From positions 105,072,047-105,136,046 of the forward strand of contig JACSVZ010000002.1 in assembly GCA_014706295.1 (NCBI GenBank): a stretch of DNA of 64,000 nucleotides, read 5' to 3'. Source of the DNA: Lycocorax pyrrhopterus obiensis. Lineage: Eukaryota > Chordata > Aves > Passeriformes > Paradisaeidae. Made by a program: the position numbers and the translations under genes. The notes beneath the pieces were generated by a model, which was not told the DNA's origin, ran no database searches, and worked only from the letters and a program-made list of their open reading frames with translations. This document shows positions 25,571 through 35,850 of the stretch, piece by piece. Numbering within the stretch: position 1 is the first letter of the stretch; each line of letters opens with the position of its first letter.

Positions 25571-28500
25571 CTGCTTGGACCAGATGTATTCCTCGACATT
25601 CTGCAGTTGTGGATAACTAAGACAATATGTTTCATTTTGAGGGTAGTTTCTAACGCTGCTCAGCCTTCCAGAAATGGTATCCATGAATAGAATATCTAGA
25701 GCTTGACATTGATGTAAACCAGGGTAACTCCCCAAACTTTGTCAGAAACTGGGATCTAGTTTTTTGCCTCCTAAGGAAATGTTATCCCTGATCTTCTCAT
25801 TTTCTCAAGCTTTCCCTGCTCAAATAAGGTGAAGGTAGTAAAATTAAGTTCCCATGGTTTATTTTTGGTTTTGGGTGTCTGCTTGAATTCCTTGAAGTTT
25901 CTTAAAAAGCACTTTTGGAAATAAAGCAGGAAAATCAAAACTGAGGAAGAGGAGGAAGGAAGTTTTCATTACTTAAATGCCTCTTTGGCAAGGACTGTCT
26001 TTCTTACTCTGCATTTTCTACGTACTGTTTGCTACTGGTTTGTATTGGTTTGTGCAGTTCCTGAGTCCCATTGGTAATTTAAATAACTTAAACACAGGGA
26101 AAGCTTGATTTGTTTTTTATATGAAGTGCCTGTCCTCCATGTGCTCCTGCCTCACAGAGCCCCTAGGCTGTGGTGCCATGCCGAGGACATGTATCCTAAA
26201 GAACCTGGTGGCAGTGGGTGGCCACACTGGTGCAGTGGCTGTACCCAAAGAACCATCCTGACCCTTCCCCAGGCACAACTCACCCATTTGGAGTGGGCTA
26301 AGGGGAAGCATCCCCCAGATCTTTCCTAGTTGTTCTTAGGATGTTGGGGCTGTGGGGAGGAAGCAGCTGTGCTGGGGCTCCCCCCAGCAACAGGCTAGCA
26401 GCCTTTGGGCTTGCTCTCCCGGTAAGAGCTTTGCTGAGGCATTCTTGAACTCTTTGTCTTTAATAGGAGTGAGGGAAAATAAATAAAGGCTTGTCATGCA
26501 AAATTTTTATTAGCTTGCTGTTGGTCATACTGATAGGGAACTCAAAAAGGATACAGTAAAGTTGCTTAGGAATTCTTTATGAGGTGTTAACTAAGATCTT
26601 TTACGAGAGAGAGGAGGATGTGTATAAGCCAGGATGAGCCTTTCCATTTATATGCTTGTAAGAAACTGCACATTGTTTAGCACTGATTTTCCTCAAGAGA
26701 GAGAGTTTAATTCTCTGGTTTATGGACTGTTTTCTCTCCAAACAGTAATATTTTATTACTCCATTTTACAACACAAGCAATCATATACTATCTAGAAATA
26801 CAGAGCATATGTAGAGAAGGGGAACACCCCAAGTAGCCTTTGCAAAACAGGGAAAATTACTGCAGTGTTGTTCACAAGGTCCTGAAAGGAGAATCCTCTT
26901 TAGAAATATCAGAAAGATGTGGAAATGGAGGCATTAGTGTCCATCGATCTTCAGCTAATGTCCAGGAATCATTCCTGTGTGTGCTTGCACCTGCCAGCTG
27001 ACCATGCTCCCTGCTTCAAAAGCACTGATTTCTTTCCGGTCCCCAGAGCTGCTCTTTATTAAAAAATAAAGCTGCTATGCTGACTCTTCAAAGCATGATG
27101 GATTTCTGTTCGATGAATGGCAGAGTTATCTGTCCATGTCTGTTAATTACATGGAAAAATTTCTCCGTGACATGTTTTCAGAGTTGTAACAGCATTACTT
27201 ATTGCTCTGTGTCTGTAAGGTCTTGAGTGGAAGGAAACTACACTGTTCTGGTTTCAGGTGGTTCAGATATTTGTTTTCATTTGGGCGTTCAGGGGCTTCC
27301 TCAGGTTGTGTGTTCATTTCATAGATAAGACCTGCTGAAATAGTTACAATTTGGCATTTATCTCTTTGAGAAATAGTTCCCTTAAGTACTTTCTGCGCAG
27401 GAGCAGAGAGGCTAATACCGTGCTTCTGACAGAGGGTTATTTTTACATAATTGTTTGTCCAGCCCCTCAGTAACATGATATCAGGAAACAAGAATGATAA
27501 TATGACACTGTGCTAAGTGAACTCCGGTCAAGAAACTAAGAGGACTTTGTTGGGATTAGAAACTTGATACAGTCTTTTCCTTTGTCACTGAAGTATGTTT
27601 TCCAGCAGATGGATGTGTTGGATTCTTCCAGCAGTGAGGTACATGACTTACTGGGGACTCAGGATAGCAGTGCTTCAGAGAAATAAAATGTGTGATAGGT
27701 TGGAGAGGAAAGACAAGGAAAGAGAGTGTATTGTATGTCAGAGCAGGAGATAGCCCAGCCCTGCGACTGGGTGAAGAGCCTGCAGGGCTTCTCCCAGCCT
27801 CCATGTCAGCATCTCTCCCACAGAGAGTTTTGAGCACAAACTTGGACCTCAGCAGCAATCAGCCAGGAAAATACTGCAAGATAAATATTATGGAGTTCTG
27901 TACAGCTGTCATTTGTGAAGCACAAATTTGCTCCTAGTCGTTTTTACCTTTGCTCACATTTTGATCATGAGGCTAAAGCATGGGATACAGCCTGCTTGTC
28001 TCAGGCATCTCATTTATCTCCAAATGGAAGATGCCAGGTGGGTCGGTCCTTTTAAAGTAGATCCCCAGGTTTCCATGCCAGGGTCATGGGAAACTGGGTT
28101 TCTCCTGTCAGTCTCCAGCAGCAGGGTCACTGGGCTTTTGCCACTCTCCTGTGTTCTCGGAGGAGCAGGAATCCTTCCTGGAATCTTCCATGGGAAATTA
28201 CCTCTGTTTCATGTAGGGGAACATGGGTATGTGGCCTGGGAACATCTGCCTGCCAGATGCATGACAGTCAAGTGGTCAGGCTGGACTGTTGTATGTCACC
28301 TGAAGTGGATATGACTTCCAGTTCCTTCCCAGTACCAGGTTCTGTCACAGGTACCCAATGATGGGGAACCTTGCTCTGCACCATAGGTGGGGTATGAGCT
28401 GCAACCATGAACAAAGCGGGGGTTTTCGCTGTAAAGTGTTTGGAACACACACGAGTGCTTCCCATAGGAAAAGTTGTCTGGTCTGTGCTTTGCATTGGCA

Positions 28501-28600
28501 TGTCTGGATTAATGCTGCACCTTATTTCAGCAATGGGTGGTGGAAGGTGAACAGGGCACATGTATTAAGAGCTTTTTCTGCTCTTCTTTCTGCTTCCCAG

Positions 28601-28700
28601 GGATATGAAGCTGGATGGTGGACGCCAGTGCCATTCTACTGGAGTGTGTCTGAAAGACATAATTGGTCTTGAAGGTGTGGAGCTTGGAGCAGATGGGAAG
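28601..28700 (+). CDS. CABLES1: CABLES1 exon 5 (100 nt, phase 2-0)
   Basis: The acceptor is ctttctgcttcccag and the donor is AAG followed by gtggga. The exon completes Gly81 and encodes local residues 82-114, reading DMKLDGGRQCHSTGVCLKD and then IIGLEGVELGADGK. Compared with my recollection of human CABLES1 (DLKLDGGRQ-STGAVSLKE), the bird sequence has one extra residue around Cys91-His92. The IIGLEGVELGADGK block is otherwise unchanged. The asymmetric phase means that skipping this exon alone would shift the frame, unlike the three exons before it. Confidence 0.96.
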
Positions 28701-30190
28701 GTGGGAATGCTTCAGTTCCTATTCCCTTACATTTTATTTTATAAGGGGAAAAAGTGGCCTAATAACAAGTGCAAATATAATGTGCAGTGTAACCCTGTAG
28801 TTAAAGCACAGTATGTGCAACTGTAAATAAGCTTAGCAGAAATTCGTGAGGACTGCCCAAGCTGTCAATGCAGACAACTCTGTATCGTTGAAGAAATTTG
28901 CCTCTGGCAATATCCAAGTCTGTAAAGCATTACTGAATTACACAGCCTTCCCCTGGCTCTAGCAGGAGGTATCACTGCAGGGTATATTGTCAGGAGCTTG
29001 AAAATAATTTCTGGCAAGAGTTGTAGCTGTAATTCTGTTTGCTTTCAATTGTATTTAATAACGTTTTGCTTAATAATATATTTTTCCAAAGAGCAGGAAG
29101 ACAGTAGCACAAATCTGATGAGTCTTTCAAAATCCAAGAGTCCATTCTCTTGAATAGAATAAGCAAATATGAATCTTTAGGGAAATGATCCATTTTAAAG
29201 AAATATGTAGAGGAGAGACAGTTTTAATCATAGAAGAAAATGTTTCTTTCTAAAAGTCTGATTTACTTTCTACAGTTCAGTTTACTCAGTCTGCTGTCAT
29301 ATGTGGATTTAAATGCCCGGGGTCAATGCTGCTACACATGTTGTGCTCACCTAACCAGGTGTCAGGCCAGACCACAGGCTGTAAATTCCTGAGGACAATC
29401 TGTCTGCTTATAAATAATGAAAGCTCACAGGTTTTATTTGATACCTGTTCTGACCTCCTCGTAAACCAGTCTGGAGTCTCAGCCTCGTTTTTTTTCTTCA
29501 ATGCAATGTTATTTTTGGAAAATAAGCCAACGAGAAGCAAGGCATACCTTTTTCTTGGCCAGGGGTCCAAGCAGAGAATCAGTGTACTCTAAAAATAATT
29601 TTGTCACAAGTTACTCATTCACACTTAGTCCATGTTGGGGGGTAGTAAATGATCCCCCACAACCATTGCTGTGAACTGGAGCTCACTTATTACATCAATA
29701 AGACTCTGCCAGACAAAGCCCTAAGGAAGAAAAATAGCAGAGAAAGTGCTTCAGTTTAGCAATGTTTAAGTGATTTGCCTCTGTGTATGGAGGGACCCAT
29801 ACAGATGATGCTAGTTCCTTAAAGAAGCTGCTGAAATGTGCTACAGAGAAGGCCCACTGGAAAAAACCTGACCAAACTGACATATTCTTAAATCTGACCC
29901 TTGAGTGGGATTTGGTAAATCCAGTGTATTAGAGCTTGTGTGTATGTGTGTTTGTTTTGCTGAAGAATTAATGCCTTTGCAAAAGCATTTTTTGCATGGA
30001 TAAACTGACTGCACTGAAGCAAATGTAGGTGACTGGTTTTTATTATCTGTGCCTAAGTACTAAATCCAGAAAATCCTCCATTAATTTGGCTTCTCTTGAT
30101 TCCAGTTGGAATGCACCAAAGGCATCCCACTGCATCCAAGCTGGGCTGAAAGTAACTCTGTCCATTCTGCCTTTTTTTTTTTTTTTTTAG
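28701..30190 (+). other. CABLES1: CABLES1 intron 5
   Basis: This is a 1.49 kb intron ending in an uninterrupted T17 tract (30172-30188) directly before the exon 6 AG. Apart from that tract and ordinary AT-rich sequence I see nothing in it. Confidence 0.88.
30172..30188. repeat. T17 tract at the exon 6 acceptor
   Basis: An unbroken run of 17 T residues forms the polypyrimidine tract directly before the AG of CABLES1 exon 6. Confidence 0.95.
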
Positions 30191-30347
30191 ACAGTTTCTT
30201 ATACACAGTTCCTGTTTCCCACCAATGCTCTGGGAACTCGGAGAAACACGATAGATTCCACCTCATCTTTCTCCCAATTTCGCAATGCAAGCCATCGTAG
30301 CCTTTCTTTGGGAAGAGCTAACAGCACCCAGGGGAGCATTGATGCAG
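30191..30347 (+). CDS. CABLES1: CABLES1 exon 6 (157 nt, phase 0-1)
   Basis: The exon encodes local residues 115-166 and the first base of Gly167: TVSYTQFLFPTNALGTRRNT, then IDSTSSFSQFRNASHRSLSL, then GRANSTQGSIDA. It corresponds to the Ser/Thr-rich linker ahead of the cyclin-box-like region. The RRNT, SHRSLS and GRAN runs keep the basic-plus-Ser pattern of 14-3-3 or basophilic kinase sites; use of these sites is inference. Differences from remembered human sequence are conservative (Leu/Phe, Thr/Ala, Ala/Leu and similar). The donor is gtaact. Confidence 0.96.
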
Positions 30348-31134
30348 GTAACTTCTCAAGTAGCTCGTTTTAATATCCTTGGGTACCCCGATGGTAGGCA
30401 GTTATTGCAAAGGACTGATGTGTTTTAGTCCCCCCATTTGCTTAAATTAAGTAAAATATCGTCTTGAGTTGTGGGTGGAACACAGTGCATTCTGTATTTG
30501 CTTAGAAAGCTTGCCTGTGGGGGATGGAAAGTTAAATAAACAAGCCTGTTGGTTGTATTGACAGCCCCGATGGCGTCCGGCGTGCCTCCTCCTGTCATCG
30601 GCATTGTTTGTTCCTCCTGCATCAGGCTTATCCTTACTTTCCTTTGCTATGGAAAATTTACAGTGGCAACACTGTAGTCATAAGCTGAAGGTGTAAATTC
30701 CACTTGTGACCTTTGTTAGGCTGGAAAGGGCTGTGTTTACAAAACCGGACACAAAACATAAGCCAAGGCACTATATGCTTAAGATATTTTGGCATGATAA
30801 ATGAAACAAATCAAAACATTTGCTTGAACAGATGAAAACTTGTTGCCGGGAATAAAAGTCGTTGTGCAGCTTTATATAGTTCTGCAGTTCTCTAAGCCCT
30901 AAATTCACATTTACCAGGTAATTCATAAGCTGTAGGTCCTCTATATCTTGGCAGATCACATTAGTATAGAAATGCTTAGAGTTGTCAAAACTTAGAGCAC
31001 TTTTTCATGTCTTTAAAAAGTCTTGAATGGAGAGAATATTGTGCATTATCTGTGAACTCGCCACTTCTGTTAAGTCCAGAGATTTCTTGATGTAATTAAT
31101 TCATTTCTTCTATATCTAAACTGTTGTTTTATAG
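30348..31134 (+). other. CABLES1: CABLES1 intron 6
   Basis: This is a 787 nt intron between exons 6 and 7. No repeat or additional exon is recognised in it. Confidence 0.9.
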
Positions 31135-31238
31135 GTAGTGACCTGGGAGACTTTGTTGAATACGACCCAAATCTTTTAGATGATCCCCAGTGGCCATGTG
31201 GCAAACATAAGCGGGTTTTAATATTTCCTTCATATATG
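31135..31238 (+). CDS. CABLES1: CABLES1 exon 7 (104 nt, phase 1-0)
   Basis: The acceptor is ctgttgttttatag and the donor is ATG followed by gtaagt, a perfect consensus. The exon completes Gly167 and encodes local residues 168-201, reading SDLGDFVEYDPNLLDDPQWP and then CGKHKRVLIFPSYM. It is a strongly conserved CABLES block that changes from acidic to basic just before the cyclin-box-like domain; the Tyr176-Asp-Pro context is retained. Human has MD where this sequence has VE (residues 174-175), as I remember it. Confidence 0.97.
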
Positions 31239-32096
31239 GTAAGTGATTCTGTGTAGGACAAAGAAGTTCTGGTAACAAAATTCTGAAGGTTGAGGTTTCA
31301 TTTGGCCGTATTTTAAGAAGACTATTATTATTTTTAATCTACTAATAAGAGCTGTTCGGAATGCTTTGTTCTAAATGACAGTTACTTCTCAAGACATGTT
31401 AAAACAAACTCGTGGAGGTATTACAAAAGCAAAGGCTTTTATTACCACTGTATTTCATAAATGCTTTAGATGAAAGGCTTGTTCAAACAATGCACTCATT
31501 CTCTGGCATTCAGAGGAAAATTTATACTTCCTCAAACTGGCATCTATTACAAAACAGGAGGATGCCCATTGGGGTTTTTCTGAAGTCATGAAGCTACGCT
31601 GTGTTTTGATGCTAATCATTCACTCCTCGGAACAGCTTTGTTTCCCAGGTATTTATTTCACAATGGGATAGTCCTTCCTTTGATTGCAGCAATTGCAAGC
31701 AGAGTCTGTATATTTCTCACTATATCCAAACCCTTAATCATACAGACACATAACTGTTCCATGGTCTGTGCTCTGACTAAATGTCTTCTGTGGTGACAGA
31801 CTTTTGCAGCCTTTTTTTTTGGTTGCTCCAAGTCTGTAGACTGTTTTGGCAGGACTGTTGCAAGATGCAGTGCAGTCATACACATGTGAGCATGTATCTG
31901 TCTGGATTATACATCCAGAGTAATAGTAGGCAGTAGGGAAAAGATTCTTCTTTTTTTTCCCCCAAGGTGGTGACCTACTACCCTTATCTATATACAGATA
32001 CGATAGGATTTGAAACACTGAGATCTAAAGTGTTGTCCATGTTCTTGTTTAATTTGGAAAAGAAGACATTTAAGAAACTGCTAATGTTTTCATCTG

Positions 32097-32110
32097 CCCC
32101 CCCCCCCCCC
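32097..32110. repeat. C14 tract
   Basis: Fourteen consecutive C residues in CABLES1 intron 7, a possible i-motif or (on the other strand) G-rich structure. Confidence 0.95.
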
Positions 32111-33539
32111 AGGGGTAGTTTGGCTCTTGGGTGCTCCTTCTTCAAAATAAGCTCTGTGTTTCATGTAGATTGAAGATCTTTGCTAGCAGGAATGTTCTGT
32201 GTGTTGCACACAGAGGCTTAATTGAGTTCTAAGGCTGTGTTTATGCTAGATTTTCAAATGGGAAGTCCAGAATGTCCTCTGCTTACTTGCTGCTAGTTTT
32301 CCTTTAAGGGTTGGCGAGTTATTTTTTGACTGCCAACCCACAAAGTGGCAACCTTTTATAGCAGCTACATCTGTGTGGGAAAATATTTGTCAGGTTTTGA
32401 TATGGTTACTGTCATGGACAGGGAACTGTCTTCCCTCAAGGAGAAGGACATTATTAGCCAACATCCAAAGGGAGCATAGCTTCAGCAGTCATGGCTCTGT
32501 TTCTGACCTTCCTCAGGTTGCGAGTGTCTGCCAGGTAGTACAAGTCCCCATGGACCACCTGAGATCTTTGATCCCTTTTTAACTTGATGTTGTCATGGAC
32601 ATGGTTAAATGAGTCAAAATGGGTAAGCCAGGATGGCATCCTGCAAGGGAGTTCTCCATCCAGGAGTGGGTGTTCAGAGCCATTCTTCTCCACATGCTGG
32701 TTGACCACAGCATTTCAAAGTCTTATATTTGTACTTTTGTTGTAAAAAAAAAGGAGCTGCCTGGGGGTTTGACAGGGGTATGACTAGATGCCCTAAAGGT
32801 GAAAAATGGACTTCAAGGACTGTTGTTAAAATCAGTGTCAGTGTTTATCTAGAATATATTTGCATTGACAGGGATCTCCGTGCTTTTTAATTTTCTCTAG
32901 GGGTTAATTACTGCTGTGTCTGGAATAATGTCTTATTTCACAGTTGAGGGGTTTTTTCCTGAATTTGCCTTCCAGATATCACCTCTTCAGCACTGCCTGA
33001 GGGTCTGTGGGACTCCCGTCTCCCTTTCTGTAGGCAGGCACTAATCTAAGAAAGGGTTGAAGGACATTAAGTGCTCTGTCTCTTTTGTTGAGGGGAATCA
33101 CAGGCAGGTGCCAAGGGCTCTCTCAGCTGGGGTTTTGCCTGCCCGCAGCCGAAGCAGCATAGCTGTGATGCCATGCAGGGCACAGCTTTGCCAGAAACTG
33201 AGGGGCGGGTGGTTGTTCTTCAGTGCTCAGCTGAAAGATTTCACAAGGTGCTGATGCTTCCTTCATCTGGGAGAAAGAAAAAAACGTAGTGCTGGAGCGT
33301 CCTGGGAACCTGCAGGTTGAATAGGATTTTGCAGTTTGGGCAAGGGCTTGTGCATAGAGCTGGTGAATCTAAGGCCATATTGGCTATGCCGGAGACTTTA
33401 CTCACATTTGTTTTAGACGTTCCTGACTATACTGGCATTCCTTCTCCGTCTCCCTGCAGTTCACATCAGTGTGAGCAGGAGCATAATAGGCTTGTGATTT
33501 CAAGTCATTTTCTTCCCCCCTCCCCCCCAAATATAAAAA

Positions 33540-33900
33540 TCAGCACACACTGCAATTAAAGCAAATTGCAGTCTGGGGCCGGCGAGAGACCTGTGGTGTT
33601 TTCCTGGCCGTGCACAGGCACTGCGGCAGTGCCAGACCTCTGCCAAATGACCACAGAGGCCGGGAGCAGCCGCTGGTCCTGGGTGGAATGTGGCTGTAAT
33701 TGCTGCCTCTCGCAAGTGCCGGAGCAGCTGAGAGCGGCTCTGATGTCAGCGCCCAGCATTTTGTTGTGCGTGGAGAGCTGCAGCTTGTAATTAAAGTTTC
33801 GTTACTTGGCCAGGATTTAGCATTAATGCTTGACAGCTGCAAGCTTGTAGATATTCCCCTCACCCCTCCTTATGGATGTCAGAGCAATTAATGGGGGGAA
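33540..33900. promoter_or_regulatory. Possible conserved enhancer block in intron 7
   Basis: A local GC-rich island within AT-rich intron carries TAATTA (33788-33793), ATTAAT near 33822, TGACAG overlapping CAGCTG (33831-33839) and CAATTAATGG (33885-33894). These are homeodomain, TALE-homeodomain and E-box type motifs. No exon fits the block. Confidence 0.3.
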
Positions 33901-34341
33901 GGTGTGGAAGAGGAGTGGATGCTGGGCTGCGGCAGTGCCTGCGGGATAGAGCTGCATGCACTGATATTACTCCCATGAGCCTGGCTTGTGCTTTGCAGGC
34001 TAGGATTTCTCTGCTGGGAAAGCTCTATTGAGGTCTGTGTGAATGCTGCATCAGTAAACACTGCAGGCTTTATCCTGAGGCATAAGACAGACAAATTGTG
34101 TGGTCCAGCTTGGAGTTTACTCAGAAATATATGCAACTAGCACTCTATGCGCTCAATTTTTGTGGAGCCCAAGTTTATCATCACTGACATTGACTTTATA
34201 GTCTTTTAATTTTACTGAGCTGAATTAGCCCTGACTCTTGGAGAGGAGTGTTAGCTACAAGTCCTCAGCTGTTTTCAAGGAGAAGCTGAACTTCCTCCTT
34301 GAAGATAGCTGTGGGGAAGGAGAAGAGCTTTTGGTTTGGTC

Positions 34342-34361
34342 TTTTTTTTTTTTTTTTTTTT
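34342..34361. repeat. T20 tract
   Basis: Twenty consecutive T residues in CABLES1 intron 7. No flanking retroposon sequence is recognised. Confidence 0.95.
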
Positions 34362-35559
34362 CTGTAGTGAAGTCCCAGGCTTAAAAGAGCGTACACTTCC
34401 CTGTCCCATTTCTAAAAGTAATAACTATAAATTGCCTGTCAGGGGACAGTTTTGAAAGTATTCTTCAATACTTTCCTAACACAAACTCTATGGCTTCTAT
34501 TAATTGTATTAGTTGTATTTAAACTCTGGTCTGCCCTGGAGAAATGATTTCATTTTGTGTTGTCCTTGTAGGAGAGTCTGCAATCTCTGCTGCAATATAA
34601 ACAGTAAGAGGTAGAAAAAAATTCATGCTGGCAGGGGGGGAAAGGGAAACATCATGTCATGTTTAACAGATGTCTTCCTGGCTGATACTACTAAAACAGG
34701 AATTCATGCAGATTCTTAAATCTCTCTAGAACAGGAACTTTATCTACCAGACTGAGCTTTTCTTTCCTCGAATCTTGTGTTGACGAGCATACGTGCAGAC
34801 TCATCAATGCCCCCCTGGTCTCTCTGCATTCTTTCCAGCAGGAGCTCCTTCTGTGCTGAACTAGGAAACTCACTCACAACAGGCTTGAGGCTGATCCTGC
34901 AGTCCTGCTTTTGTTGGTAACACAGAAACACAGGAGCATGTTAGCTGGTCACTGTGTGCTGCCAAAACTTGCAGCAAAAGAAGAAAAGCCCAGATCAGCA
35001 GCACCTTGACTTTGAGTGACCGTTCTGTAGTTGCATCCCTGAAATATCCATCCATCTGTGCTCAAGGGATACACGTGGAATTAGGTTTGGGTACAGAGCT
35101 ACAATGTCCCTGTGTTGGTTTAATAATATAAAAATAAATTGACATCTCCACAGCACTAATAAAAAAAGCTTGTCACAAAAGTCTGCAGAGCTGTTACAGT
35201 GCCTGTCTGCCAGCCTGCACCTGCCAGGTACTGCCTTAGCGGTGAGCACAGCCGGGCTGCATTATTTAGTACTAGTCCTCCAGTGTGATTTTAAAATCAG
35301 AACTGCTTGCTGCCCTGGCCCTTTGGTCTAACAAAAGCCCTGCATGATGATATAATGCATTTGGTCTCTCATTCCCCCATCTGTCTTTCATGAGGAGCAC
35401 CAAGGTCAGGAAGACTCCACTACAGCCAGTGTCCTTCAGTGCTGTCACCCTATTCTTCGAGCCACTTCCGTAGTTGTATATTAAGTATCTCCAGACTGCT
35501 TTTTTATCAGCTGCTGACCTTGTACCCAAAAGTCTCAGGGAGCAGAGGATTGCAGTGGT

Positions 35560-35850
35560 AGATAATCATATTTAAACCCTGTGCTCTATGCATTTGATGC
35601 TATGTTTGGCTGAGACTCCAGTAAACAATTATTTTGTAACAGTGACACACTGTATTAATTGAGAATAATTCCAGAGTGTTAACATTATAAAATAAACTGC
35701 TGTCCTTCCATGTACTTAATTTCAAAGAGGCAGTTTTGAGACTATTTGCCTTGTGAAATTCAAAATCTTTCACTTTAACATCTTTATGTATTAATAGCTT
35801 TGTAACAACAGAAACATCTTATTTTAGTCTATCTTTTCCTTTTTTAGAAT
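35560..35850. promoter_or_regulatory. AT-rich, possibly conserved block in intron 7
   Basis: A stretch with ATGCATTTGATGC, AAACAATTATTTTG and TATTAATTGAG has an octamer-like, a forkhead/SOX-like and a homeodomain-like motif close together. There is no repeat and no exon. The idea of regulation is inference. Confidence 0.18.

Larger units (their letters stand above)
18676..28600 (+). other. CABLES1: CABLES1 intron 4
   Basis: At 9.9 kb this is the longest complete intron in the window. It contains a block at 23.88-24.90 kb that looks like conserved non-coding DNA (with an inverted GATA pair at 24442-24462) and an LTR-like segment on the - strand at about 25.04-25.57 kb. A CTTTATT/AATAAAG inverted repeat with a 4 nt loop lies near 27.06 kb. 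The rest has no recognisable gene or repeat. Confidence 0.85.
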
